DNA of 64,000 nt, taken from Acetobacter oeni. Its GTDB lineage: Bacteria; Pseudomonadota; Alphaproteobacteria; Acetobacterales; Acetobacteraceae. The notes below the pieces were generated by a model. It did no database searches and was not told the DNA's origin. It worked only from the letters and a program-made list of their open reading frames with translations. The stretch lies in contig NZ_WOTA01000003.1 in NCBI RefSeq assembly GCF_011516825.1, positions 167,388 to 231,387 of the forward strand, given 5' to 3'. Below, in pieces: positions 1 to 8,762 of this stretch (position 1 is the stretch's first letter; each line of letters begins with the position of its first letter). Position numbers and translations under genes: made by a program.

Positions 1-312
1 GTGCCAGAGCAGGCTCTCTTTGAGAGTGGTAGGGGCAGTATAGTCGCTGACATCTGTCGGAGTGTTAAAATCAGATGTTTTCAGATCCATATCAGCAGAT
101 GGCGGCTCTGTGCCGGCATGACCGCAGAGCCGTTCGTTGCGGATTGCATCAGAAACCACAGCCTCCGGGTCAGGAACGTCTGTGGCGGCAACAACCTCGA
201 CACCATTCACGGTGACGCGCTCAGAGAGGATAAGTGCTGTCTCCCCGAGCGCCGCTCGTACCTGCCTGACGGCATCTTTCATGTTGACATCAGAGAATGT
301 TCTTAATTTCAT
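1..312 (-). CDS. flhF: Flagellar biosynthesis GTPase FlhF, N-terminal part (cut by window edge)
   Basis: Reading the minus strand from the ATG at 312 gives 104 codons that run off the window without a stop. The first 30 residues (MKLRTFS, then an AVRQVRAALGETALILSER-like stretch) match the opening of FlhF, the SRP-type GTPase that helps place and number flagella at the cell pole. The segment after residue 60 is acidic and variable, as in the B domain of the family; the GTPase core lies outside the window. It follows flhA by 40 bases in the same direction, the usual flhA-flhF order, so it is probably the distal gene of the fliF-flhA operon. The call rests only on the N-terminus. Confidence 0.8.
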   Translation of the reverse strand, partial: MKLRTFSDVNMKDAVRQVRAALGETALILSERVTVNGVEVVAATDVPDPEAVVSDAIRNERLCGHAGTEPPSADMDLKTSDFNTPTDVSDYTAPTTLKESLLWH

Positions 313-352
313 GCTATATTCCGTAATGAAACTTTATTCTGAGCTGAATTAC

Positions 353-2506
353 TTACTTAATGGTTGCAAGCGTCCGAATACGCGCACGAGGCGCGATTTC
401 AGTCTGTGCCAGCACCGGTGTTGCTGGCCTGAGACGTTCCATGATCGCGCGCACGGCACCGCGGATGCTACCGCTCACCACAAGAACAGGGGCTTCTCCG
501 TGTGCCGAAGTCTGATCCAGAGTCGATTTCAGGCGGGAAATGAATTCGTTCAGCTTTGACGGTGCCATGGCAAGCTGACGATCTTCCGGCGGTCCAACCA
601 TACTTTCAAGAAAGACGCTTTCCCACGCCGGTCCGAGAGTGACGATCGGAATGTAGCCTCCCGGTCCGGTAAAAGCGGCACTGATCTGTCGGCAGAGCCG
701 GGTTCGGACATGTGCGACAATTTGCGGTATAGCTCGAAGACCCAGTCCGCAGGCTTCCTGAACAGCCTCAAGGATTGTCGAAAGATCCCGCACGGAAACA
801 CGTTCAGCAAGAAGAGCCTGCAGCACGCGCTGCACGGCGCCAAGTGAAATCTGCGATGGTATCAGATCCGCGACCAGCTTCTGCTGATCACGTGGCAGGT
901 CGTCAAGAAGCTTCTGAGTTTCGGTATATGTCAGCAAATCCGAAAGATTTTCTCTCACCAGTTCGCTAAGATGGGTAACAATAACACTTGCGGGATCAAC
1001 GACGGTATAATTCTGAAAGGTCGCTTTTTCCCGCAGGTTCATTTCCACCCACATGGCCTGTAGTCCGAAAGCCGGTTCCTTAGTAGTCTCGCCAGGAAGA
1101 TCGGGCAGACCGCCGGCGGGATTCATCACCAGAAGACGATTAGGCCGAACCTCGCCGGAACCGACTTCGATCTCCTTAATCCTGACCGAATAATGATCAG
1201 TGCCAAGCTGCAGATTATCCTGAATGCGTACGGGTGGGAGAATGAAACCCATTTCAGATGCGACAGTTTTGCGCAGAATTTTGATCTGTTCCGTAAGTTG
1301 CGGCGTCTCTCCGCTTGCGAGAGAAAGCAGACCGAAACCAAGTTCCAGACGGATCATGTCAATCCGGAGAGAATCCGTAATCGGAGGCTCTGAGCTGGCA
1401 GGAACGACTGCCGTCGTAACCGGATTTTCGTCTTCATCAGTAAGAGGATGCTTATAACGCATCCATGCACCAGCGCTGGCAAGACCGCCCAGGGCAAGAA
1501 ATGGAAAAGCTGGCAGCCCCGGCATAAATGCCATGACACATGCAATCCCGCCTGCAAGGGCAAGCGGTTTTACTCCCCCGCCCAGCTGTCGCACCAAAGT
1601 GGCATCTGCAGCTCCTTCGGTTCCTCCCTTAGTGACAACAATACCAGCGGCAGTCGAGACAAGAAGGGCCGGAATTTGCGATACGAGCCCGTCACCGACT
1701 GTTAATGTCGTGAACGCTGAAGCCGCTTCAGAAAGCGGCATGCCATGCCGAACCAGACCGATCGTGAGGCCGCCCATGATGTTAATGGCCGTAATAAGCA
1801 AACTGGCGATGGCATCGCCCCTTACGAACTTTGCCGCACCATCCATGGCGCCGTAAAAACCACTTTCCTCTTCAAGCTCTCGCCGCCTGACGCGTGCGAT
1901 TTTGTCGGAAATTACTCCGGATGCAAGTTCCGCGTCGATCGCCATCTGCTTGCCAGGCATCGCATCCAGTGAGAAACGGGCAGCAACTTCCGCAATTCGT
2001 CCAGATCCCTTCGTGATCACCATAAAATTGACGACAAGCAGGATCGAAAACAGAATTCCTCCGATGACAACATCTCCGCCCATGAGGAAGCCGCCAAAAG
2101 CCGCAACGACATGCCCGGCGGCATAAACACCTTCATTGCCATGGCCAAGAATGAGCCGCGTCGTCGCCACTTCCAGTGAAAGGCGCAGGAGTGTCGTGAG
2201 CAGAAGAAGTGTTGGAAACGATGTGAAGTCGAGAGGGCGTTTGAGAAACAGCGCAACCATGAGGATCAGAACGGAAGACGTGACCGATAAAGCCAGTCCA
2301 ATGTCTAGGATCATGGTTGGGAGTGGTAAAATCAGGATCGAAAGAAGTGCCGCTACGCCGAGCGCAAGGCCCACATCCGTTCCAGGTAACAGCCTTCGCC
2401 ATCCGCCATTTTTCAGATTTTTAATGTCGAAGGCACGCAGATTTCTGGTTAAATCATTTGCGATTTTCCGTGAGCCCGAGACGGCTGGTGTCTGTGTGTT
2501 GCTCAT
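353..2506 (-). CDS. flhA: Flagellar type III export gate protein FlhA
   Basis: This 717-residue protein is slightly longer than the usual ~690 because of an extended N-terminal tail before the first membrane segment (about residue 42). The N-terminal half is a run of hydrophobic segments. The FHIPEP-family signature (GFYGAMDGAAKFVRGD, residues 216-231) is intact in the cytoplasmic loop, and the C-terminal half is the soluble domain that docks substrate-chaperone complexes. FlhA is the export-gate component that couples proton flow to secretion of rod, hook and filament subunits. Its start overlaps the end of flbD by 4 bases (ATGA), indicating translational coupling. Confidence 0.96.
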   Translation of the reverse strand: MSNTQTPAVSGSRKIANDLTRNLRAFDIKNLKNGGWRRLLPGTDVGLALGVAALLSILILPLPTMILDIGLALSVTSSVLILMVALFLKRPLDFTSFPTLLLLTTLLRLSLEVATTRLILGHGNEGVYAAGHVVAAFGGFLMGGDVVIGGILFSILLVVNFMVITKGSGRIAEVAARFSLDAMPGKQMAIDAELASGVISDKIARVRRRELEEESGFYGAMDGAAKFVRGDAIASLLITAINIMGGLTIGLVRHGMPLSEAASAFTTLTVGDGLVSQIPALLVSTAAGIVVTKGGTEGAADATLVRQLGGGVKPLALAGGIACVMAFMPGLPAFPFLALGGLASAGAWMRYKHPLTDEDENPVTTAVVPASSEPPITDSLRIDMIRLELGFGLLSLASGETPQLTEQIKILRKTVASEMGFILPPVRIQDNLQLGTDHYSVRIKEIEVGSGEVRPNRLLVMNPAGGLPDLPGETTKEPAFGLQAMWVEMNLREKATFQNYTVVDPASVIVTHLSELVRENLSDLLTYTETQKLLDDLPRDQQKLVADLIPSQISLGAVQRVLQALLAERVSVRDLSTILEAVQEACGLGLRAIPQIVAHVRTRLCRQISAAFTGPGGYIPIVTLGPAWESVFLESMVGPPEDRQLAMAPSKLNEFISRLKSTLDQTSAHGEAPVLVVSGSIRGAVRAIMERLRPATPVLAQTEIAPRARIRTLATIK

Positions 2507-3837
2507 TGAGACGCTGTCATGCCGTGTGTGGGAGGAGGAATAGCTGCCCCCTGCTGAGCATAATCGCGCAGTTTGTTCCGTAAAGCGCGAATGGAAATGC
2601 CAAGCAGAGATGCCGCGTGTGTACGATTTCCGTCGGTGTGTGAGAGTGTATCAAGAATAAGAGCCTGTTCCACTTCATCCATTCTGTGCCCGACCCAGGG
2701 TGCCAGAATCTCCTGGGCAGAAATCACTTTCTGAAGGTCCGGAACTTCAGAAAATTCGAAGGCATCCGCATCGATAATTTTTCCTGGTGCCATTAATACT
2801 GCACGATGCATGGCGTTCTCCAGTTCACGCACATTTCCTCGCCAGCTATGCTTTTCAAGTTTTTGTAGCGCTTCCGGACTGAGAGGACGGTCAGGAAGCC
2901 CGTTTATCTCGCTGTAATTACGTGAAAAATGATGGGCAAGAAAAGCAATATCAAGTGCACGGCTCCGCAACGGGGGAAGAGTTATTGAAACGACATTAAG
3001 TCTGAAATACAGATCTTCCCGAAATCTTCCGGCAGAGACTTCCGACGGAAGATCACGATTTGATGTTGCAATAAGCCGCACGTTGACCGGAACCGGAGAG
3101 CTTCCTCCCAGCCGGTCAATTTCGCGTTCCTGGATCGCTCTGAGCAGTTTAGCCTGCAGGCGAACGTCCATTTCACTGATTTCATCAAGTAACAAAGTGC
3201 CGCCATCCGCTGCTTCAAAACGGCCAATTCGTCGAGCGGCCGCTCCGCTGAAAGCACCACGTTCATGACCGAACAATTCGGATTCAACCAGTGTTTCAGG
3301 TAATGCCGCGCAATTCAATGCGACAAACGGGCCTTTTGCGCGTTTAGATGTCTGATGAATATAGCGTGCCATGACTTCTTTTCCAGTTCCGGATTCTCCG
3401 GTAATCAGAACGGATGCATCAGAAGCGGCTATTCGGTCAGCTTTTGCGACAACGCTAAGCATGACAGGATCAGATGAAAGAACTGTCAGGCTTTCATCTG
3501 TGGCATTCTGGATAAAGGCAGCGATAAGATCCGGGTCCGGGGGCAGAGGAATGTAGTCTTCAGCCCCGTTTGCAATCGCAAGAGCTGCCAGTTCCGGATC
3601 TTCGGGACCGCAGGCAAGAACAGGTATTGAAATGCGCTCGCGCTGAAGTCCTGCTACTAAGCATGAAATGGAGGAATCTATACCACAAATGACAAGTTTA
3701 TGATCTCCCTGATCGCATATTCTGGTCAGAGCCTGATCCACGGACTCAACATGATCGACCAGAGCGCCGCGTGCGAGCACAATACTCGCAGCTTTACCCA
3801 ATTCGCCAGATAAAGGGCCGACAATAAGAACGCGCAT
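2503..3837 (-). CDS. flbD: FlbD-like sigma-54-dependent flagellar transcriptional activator
   Basis: The 444 residues show a receiver-like domain (about 1-115), an AAA+ domain (Walker A GESGTGKE at 147-154, the sigma-54 contact loop as GAFSGA at 194-199, Walker B at 213-220) and a C-terminal Fis-type helix-turn-helix (from about residue 404). The start (MRVLIVG) and the lack of the usual acidic pocket and phospho-acceptor aspartate resemble alphaproteobacterial FlbD, which in Caulobacter controls class III/IV flagellar genes with sigma-54. It lies just after fliN, as in the Caulobacter fliF-fliG-fliH-fliN-flbD operon. The sigma-54-like promoters upstream of fliK and flgE are its likely targets. 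Ser in place of Thr in the GAFTGA loop is a notable substitution. Confidence 0.9.
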   Translation of the reverse strand: MRVLIVGPLSGELGKAASIVLARGALVDHVESVDQALTRICDQGDHKLVICGIDSSISCLVAGLQRERISIPVLACGPEDPELAALAIANGAEDYIPLPPDPDLIAAFIQNATDESLTVLSSDPVMLSVVAKADRIAASDASVLITGESGTGKEVMARYIHQTSKRAKGPFVALNCAALPETLVESELFGHERGAFSGAAARRIGRFEAADGGTLLLDEISEMDVRLQAKLLRAIQEREIDRLGGSSPVPVNVRLIATSNRDLPSEVSAGRFREDLYFRLNVVSITLPPLRSRALDIAFLAHHFSRNYSEINGLPDRPLSPEALQKLEKHSWRGNVRELENAMHRAVLMAPGKIIDADAFEFSEVPDLQKVISAQEILAPWVGHRMDEVEQALILDTLSHTDGNRTHAASLLGISIRALRNKLRDYAQQGAAIPPPTHGMTASQ

Positions 3838-3849
3838 CGGGTCACAACC

Positions 3850-4173
3850 TCAGTTATTTTTATCCGACTTGATGATTTCTGTCATTGTTACGCCGAGCCG
3901 GTTATCATCGACCATAACGACCTCGCCGCGTGCAATTAGTCTGTTGTTGACGTAAATATCGATGGCTTCTCCTACCTTCCGGTCGAGTTCGACCACCGCT
4001 CCGCGTCCCAGTTTTAGTAGCTGGCTGACCTGCATAGTCGAGCGCCCGAGAACGGCACTGACTGTAACCGGGATGTCATATACGGCCTCAAGGCTATGCG
4101 ATGACGCCGCATCCTGATCCTGATTGACCGTTTCGAACTGGTTCAGGTCGTCAAGCGCTGACTGAGGAGCCAT
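3850..4173 (-). CDS. fliN: Flagellar motor switch protein FliN
   Basis: The 107-residue product is made almost entirely of the SpoA/FliN domain (about residues 30-103: LEAVYDIPVTVSAVLGRS, LLKLGRGAVVELDR, GEVVMVDDNRLGV). FliN forms the lower C-ring and participates in switching and in delivery of FliH-bound export substrates. The ATG at 4173 is preferred to upstream in-frame codons because it follows an AAAGGAT ribosome-binding sequence and gives the usual family length. The start lies inside the 3' end of fliH, an overlap of 23 bases, and flbD begins 12 bases after its stop. Confidence 0.94.
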   Translation of the reverse strand: MAPQSALDDLNQFETVNQDQDAASSHSLEAVYDIPVTVSAVLGRSTMQVSQLLKLGRGAVVELDRKVGEAIDIYVNNRLIARGEVVMVDDNRLGVTMTEIIKSDKNN

Positions 4174-4897
4174 TGTGCATATCCTTTTGCTGGGACGAAG
4201 AATTGAAAGAAGACTGAAGTGTGGATAAAAGAGCGTTAACTGTATCATCCAGGTTTCGACTGAGTTTTCCATCAGGCCATGTCATGATAAAATCATCTGG
4301 TCCCAGAGAATTATTAGTTTCGAGACTGAGCCACTTACTCTGAAAAAAACGAGTCAGAACTTCGTCCTCTTTTGACAGAACAACCGTTTCCGGATTCAGA
4401 TGAAGACCGACCTGAAAATCGCCGCTAAAAAGTGGTAATATGTCACCAAGCAGCGCTCCAGGCCGTAATGCTTCGATATTCCCTGCCCATTGCGGGAATG
4501 CAGTCACAATGGCTTCCAGAAATGACCTCGTGACAGCTGTTGTATAGACCTCCATGTGAGACGATAAGTTCGCCTGCACAGATAACAGAATGTTTTCAAT
4601 ATTCTGGATGCGTATATTGTGTTCGCTTTCAAGTTTCGCTTGATATTCTTTTTCAGCGGCTTCGCGGGTTTTCTTCTCGGTCGTTTCGACAGCCTCTCTG
4701 ACAGCGGAGTCAATTGCATCGCGCAGTTCGTCCTCGGTGTAAGTCGTTACCGGAGGGGGGAGGGGCGCCCCCGGATTTTCGTCTGCCGCAACAGCTTCAT
4801 CATTTCCGGAGATGGTTTCGTCAGGCAGCGCATCGAAATCCTCGGCAAACAGAATACCTGCTGTATTTGAATAAGGAATCACAATATCACGTGTCAC
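4151..4897 (-). CDS. fliH: Flagellar export-ATPase regulator FliH-like (FlbE type)
   Basis: The 248-residue protein is assigned mainly by position between fliG and fliN, the slot of fliH (flbE in Caulobacter). The sequence is consistent: a variable acidic N-terminus, then a long charged coiled-coil stretch rich in Glu and Ala (about 60-115, DAIDSAVREAVETTEKK), then a globular C-terminal part. FliH binds the ATPase FliI and FliN, anchoring the export apparatus to the C-ring. Primary sequence conservation in this family is weak, so the name depends on context. It overlaps fliG by 4 bases. Confidence 0.8.
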   Translation of the reverse strand: MTRDIVIPYSNTAGILFAEDFDALPDETISGNDEAVAADENPGAPLPPPVTTYTEDELRDAIDSAVREAVETTEKKTREAAEKEYQAKLESEHNIRIQNIENILLSVQANLSSHMEVYTTAVTRSFLEAIVTAFPQWAGNIEALRPGALLGDILPLFSGDFQVGLHLNPETVVLSKEDEVLTRFFQSKWLSLETNNSLGPDDFIMTWPDGKLSRNLDDTVNALLSTLQSSFNSSSQQKDMHNGSSVSA

Positions 4898-5901
4898 GGA
4901 ATCAACTCGTTGTTGCCCGCCGTGGGATTGATATCGATCTCGCCCTGGTTAGCGAGCTCTTTAATGGCAGCTACAATTTCTGACTGGGCCGCATCAACAT
5001 CCTTAAGGCGTACCGGACCAAGGGATGTGATTTCATCCTGCAGAATTTTCCCCGCGCGTGCGGTCATGGAGGAAAGGAAAAGAGCACGAACCTCTTCAGA
5101 TGCCCCTTTCAGCGCGAGCGGAAGTTTCTCCCGGTTGATGTCGCGCATAAGCCTCATGATTATTTCTTTTGAAAGACGTTTGATATCGTCAAAGGTAAAC
5201 ATGAGCGCCTTGACGCGCTCCGCGTCCTCAAGATTACGGCGCTCCAGCGCGTTCATGAATTGCCCTTCAATCCGGCGATCAAAATTATTAAATACTTCAG
5301 CCAGAAGTTCGTGGCTGTCTCTTTTGGATGAGCGGGCAAGGCTGGCTATGAATTCTGATCGAAGTGTGGTTTCCAGACTGTCGATAACGTCGCGCTGAAC
5401 ATTCTCCATGTGGAGCATGCGCATCATAACATCGACTGCAAAATCTTCTGGCAAGAGTCCAAGAACGCGTGCCGTATGAGCTGGCTGAAGACGGCTGAGA
5501 ACGACAGCAACTGTCTGCGGATATTCATTTCTCAGGTAATTCGCTAAAACGTTTTCAGGAACGTTTCCAAGCTTGTCCCACATGGTGCGGCCGGCAGGTC
5601 CGCGAATTTCTTCCATGATCTGGTTGACCCGATCTGGAGGAAGAGCCTTTTTGAGCATTTTCTCGGTCGTCTCAAAAGTCCCGACCAGCATGTCACCGGA
5701 GGAAAAAGATTTGGAAAATTCATTGCAGACCGTTTCGACAGTTTCCGCCGGAATGGTGCCAATAGTGGCCATTGCAGCTGAAATCTCGCGGATTTCAGAT
5801 TCATGCATCGTTGAAAATAACTGAGTGCTGCTGTCTTCGCCCAGAGCAAGAAGCAGGATAGCCGCTTTTTGTGCGCCTGTTACGCCAGCTTTTCCCATCA
5901 T
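4894..5901 (-). CDS. fliG: Flagellar motor switch protein FliG
   Basis: This is a full-length FliG (335 residues; family about 330-340). The N-terminal domain that binds FliF, the middle domain with a YPQTVAVVLSRL (EHPQTIA-type) motif and the C-terminal domain are all present. The charged torque helix region (MRDINREKLPLALKGASEEVR) faces the stator. FliG is the rotor protein that receives torque from MotAB and sets rotation direction. It begins 6 bases after fliF and overlaps fliH by 4, so it is tightly operonic. Confidence 0.95.
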   Translation of the reverse strand: MMGKAGVTGAQKAAILLLALGEDSSTQLFSTMHESEIREISAAMATIGTIPAETVETVCNEFSKSFSSGDMLVGTFETTEKMLKKALPPDRVNQIMEEIRGPAGRTMWDKLGNVPENVLANYLRNEYPQTVAVVLSRLQPAHTARVLGLLPEDFAVDVMMRMLHMENVQRDVIDSLETTLRSEFIASLARSSKRDSHELLAEVFNNFDRRIEGQFMNALERRNLEDAERVKALMFTFDDIKRLSKEIIMRLMRDINREKLPLALKGASEEVRALFLSSMTARAGKILQDEITSLGPVRLKDVDAAQSEIVAAIKELANQGEIDINPTAGNNELIP

Positions 5902-5907
5902 GATGTT

Positions 5908-7728
5908 TTAACCCTCGTACTGCGGCGAAAGCCACGATCTGATAATGGTAAGGCTCTCATCAGGATTGCTCGTTGCAAGATCACGAACACGACGGATTGC
6001 GGAAGCTTTCAGCCGCCCGTCGATGCCGGACAGATTCATGAATTCTGACTGGCTGGTCCCCGGACCTTCCAGGGCAAGAGGGGCATTGCTCCCGAAGCCG
6101 GGAGAGTCTTCATCGAGTTCTTTCAGGGCTGTGACAGGACGCTCTGTTTCGTCAGAAAGCGTGGCAACAGAATTTTCGCCAACTTCATTTTTATCCCCGG
6201 CATCTTTCTTCAGAAGTGGCTTTGCAAAGAATGCCAGTGCCAGGAAGATCAGGAGGCCGGGAGCGAGGCCGCGTCCAATATGAAAGATGTCGTCTTTATC
6301 GATCGAAAGACCCATCCATCCTGTATGAGCAGGAACAGTATTCTCCGCTTCAGATGCAAAACGCATCGACACGACATTGACAGTATCGCCACGTTTTTCA
6401 TCGTAACCGATCGCCGTTTTTGCCAGAGTCGTAATCCGCTCAATCTCCGCCGCGTCAAGAGGCGCCCATACCGGCTTGCCATCGGTGCCGGGGTGGGTGG
6501 TTCCGTCAACCATAACGGCAAGGCTCACACGCGCTATACGCGGCTGGTCCTGAACAACAGTCCTTACGCGCTTCCCGATTTCGTAGTTGTTCGTTTCTTC
6601 CCGTCGGTCATCCTGGCTTCCTCCGCGCTGCTGGCCGGCATTCGCATTGGGAAGATTGTTGGCAACCGAGACGTTTTGCTGTCCTTCGGTGTTTACGTTT
6701 TTATCCGACGTTGTCTGCTGCGAACGCAGGACCTGCTGATCAGGGTCATAGCTTTCCTGAGTTTCATGAACCTGATCAAGATTCATCGTTACGGCAGCTT
6801 CAGCCCGGACATGACCTGCTCCCAGCGTCGGCGTGAGCATGGTCTCGACGGCTTGGGAGAGCCGCGTTTCATTTGTCTGCCGCTGTTCATCAATACTGTG
6901 CGCGAGGCCCAGCGGGCCAGCCTCATCACCCGGACGGGCAAGTACATTTCCGTGGTTGTCAATAATTGAGATATTCTGTGGCTTCAGTCCCGGGACCGCA
7001 GCAGAAACAAGATTGAGAATGGCCTGAACATTTTCGGAGTCAATTCTGCCTCCCGCCGTAGTGAGCAGAACACTGGCCTGCGCTGCCTGACTTTCCGTGG
7101 AAAACATCTCCCGATGCGGAAGAACAAGATGCACCCGCGCTCCCCGGACGCCGCGTATCAGCCGGACAGACCGTTCCAGCTCTCCTTCAAGCGCGCGCGT
7201 CTCATCAATGCTTTGCTCGAACTGCGTGGTCGTCAGGGTGTTGGCGTGATCAAAAATCTCATAGCCCACCGAACCTCCGGAGGGCAGGCCATCCCGCGCT
7301 AGCATCAGCCGGGCCGATGCAATCTGATCACGGGGAACCGAAATGGAATCGCCCTGAGGTGAAACAGTGTGTGCGATATGGGCTTTTTCGAGATCTTCGG
7401 ACATCTGCGATGCTTCATGGAGATCAAGATCTCTGTAGAGCAGTGACATCGGCTGCTGAGAGCCGTGCAGCGTGAGTGCCGTGAGCATTCCGAGGAGTCC
7501 GACGCCGACTGCGCCAAGCGCGATCAGACGAGGCAGGCCAAGTGATTTAAGGCCGGATAATGTTGCTTTCAATGGAGACCATCCGACAAAGGAATCGACT
7601 GGAAGTGCATTCTGAAATGTCTCGTGAGAAAGAGAGTTCTGGCGGGCACGTAGTTCCGTTTCAGTCTGGCTGCATCTTGTCTCGTAAATGTGAGAGGTGG
7701 CGATTACTGTCGGGTTAATGCTCGGCAT
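5908..7728 (-). CDS. fliF: Flagellar MS-ring protein FliF
   Basis: At 606 residues this is somewhat longer than the usual 530-570, mostly through an N-terminal extension of about 60 residues; a later start is possible. A first membrane segment is at about 67-87, a second near 480-498. Between them lie the ring-building motifs (PMSLLYRDLDLHEASQM, EYVRGVRGARVHLVLP-type stretch RLIRGVRGARVHLVLP). The extreme C-terminus (RRVRDLATSNPDESLTIIRSW) is the FliG-binding tail. FliF forms the membrane ring on which the motor is built. It is the first gene of the leftward operon fliF-G-H-N-flbD-flhA-flhF, and a possible sigma-54 element sits about 170 bases upstream. Confidence 0.94.
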   Translation of the reverse strand: MPSINPTVIATSHIYETRCSQTETELRARQNSLSHETFQNALPVDSFVGWSPLKATLSGLKSLGLPRLIALGAVGVGLLGMLTALTLHGSQQPMSLLYRDLDLHEASQMSEDLEKAHIAHTVSPQGDSISVPRDQIASARLMLARDGLPSGGSVGYEIFDHANTLTTTQFEQSIDETRALEGELERSVRLIRGVRGARVHLVLPHREMFSTESQAAQASVLLTTAGGRIDSENVQAILNLVSAAVPGLKPQNISIIDNHGNVLARPGDEAGPLGLAHSIDEQRQTNETRLSQAVETMLTPTLGAGHVRAEAAVTMNLDQVHETQESYDPDQQVLRSQQTTSDKNVNTEGQQNVSVANNLPNANAGQQRGGSQDDRREETNNYEIGKRVRTVVQDQPRIARVSLAVMVDGTTHPGTDGKPVWAPLDAAEIERITTLAKTAIGYDEKRGDTVNVVSMRFASEAENTVPAHTGWMGLSIDKDDIFHIGRGLAPGLLIFLALAFFAKPLLKKDAGDKNEVGENSVATLSDETERPVTALKELDEDSPGFGSNAPLALEGPGTSQSEFMNLSGIDGRLKASAIRRVRDLATSNPDESLTIIRSWLSPQYEG

Positions 7729-7900
7729 TTTTTGCCGGGTAAGGCGTCAGAATCTGATTTAATGAGAGGCTGCGCCGCTGCTGCGCGTAACAGAATCGAA
7801 CGCGTAATTATATTCAGTCAGTGTAAAGCGGCAGGGACCACTGATAAGTTACAGGTCGTAGCCGGCATAATCAGGCTCAGATGAGCCCGGCATTGATTCC

Positions 7901-7916
7901 CGCAACCTTCCGGCCA
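7901..7916 (-). promoter_or_regulatory. Possible sigma-54 (-24/-12) promoter of fliF operon
   Basis: The minus strand reads TGGCCGGAAGGTTGCG. It keeps the GG and GC dinucleotides with the correct 10-base spacing and the TTGC of the consensus TGGCACRNNNNTTGCW, but differs at the CAC positions. A start site would fall near 7890 and leave a leader of about 160 bases before fliF. The match is weaker than those upstream of fliK and flgE. Confidence 0.4.
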
Positions 7917-7952
7917 GCCGGTGCCGGCAGGTGCTTTGCAGTCCGGGGATAG

Positions 7953-8747
7953 TTATGATGAACTGCTCGAAGACGTACTGGTTGATGCCGAGGTATCGGA
8001 AGAGCTGTCAGAGAAAGACGTAACGTCCGTCATATTGACCTTCGAACTGCCCATCTCAACGTAAATCGCGCTGGCGCTCCGGTCGATTCCAGTCACCGTT
8101 CCCGTCACGCTGGTTGCGACAGCAGACGTATTGCCGGAACTGTCCATCGTCTCGACGGCGATATTGTAGGCCCCGTCTGCAAGCTGATCCCCGTCACTAT
8201 CCGTGCCATCCCACGTCCAGGTATTGGTGCCGGCGGTGGAGGTCAGTTCTTCAGTTTTGACAACCGTTCCGGAACTGTTGGTGACGGCAATGGCAATAGG
8301 TTCAGCAGAGGTTGTCGTATAAGATACGTTCGCGGAGCCATCCTGTAGCGGGAAGACACTCGCTGTTGTTGTCGCTGTTTTTCCAACCAGAGACATATTG
8401 CTGGATTCCTGACCATCCTCAGTCAGTGAAATAAGCGTTTCGAGATTCGTATTTGTATCCACCTGCTGCTGAACTCCGGCGAACTGTGCCAGTTCGGTGG
8501 TAAAGGTATCGCTGCTCATCGGACTGCTCGGGTCCTGATTCTCAAGCTGCGTTGTCAGCAGGGTCAGGAAGGTGTTAAAATTACTGCTTAGCGATGACAG
8601 CGCACTCGTTCCGGACGATGTCGAAGTAGAGGTCGATGACGCTGCTGTTGCTTTGTTCGTCGAAGCTGCTCCCTGGGCAGCAGTCACAGCTGCCGAAAGC
8701 AGGCTGGCGGTCGATGCTGTGGAAGTCGTGCTTGATACGGAGGTCAC
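7953..8747 (-). CDS. flgD: Flagellar hook assembly scaffolding protein FlgD
   Basis: This 264-residue protein carries the FlgD N-terminal signature NFNTFLTLLTTQLENQDPS followed by ELAQFAGVQQQVDTN (about residues 56-100), and a C-terminal FlgD Ig-like/tudor region with the NTWTWDGTDSDGDQLADG motif. FlgD caps the growing hook. Both ends are Ser/Thr-rich, with a poly-Ser tail. It lies 15 bases downstream of fliK and is probably cotranscribed with it. Axial genes are otherwise encoded on the other strand from flgE onward. Confidence 0.94.
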   Translation of the reverse strand: MTSVSSTTSTASTASLLSAAVTAAQGAASTNKATAASSTSTSTSSGTSALSSLSSNFNTFLTLLTTQLENQDPSSPMSSDTFTTELAQFAGVQQQVDTNTNLETLISLTEDGQESSNMSLVGKTATTTASVFPLQDGSANVSYTTTSAEPIAIAVTNSSGTVVKTEELTSTAGTNTWTWDGTDSDGDQLADGAYNIAVETMDSSGNTSAVATSVTGTVTGIDRSASAIYVEMGSSKVNMTDVTSFSDSSSDTSASTSTSSSSSS

Positions 8748-8762
8748 GGTTTTTCCTGTCCT

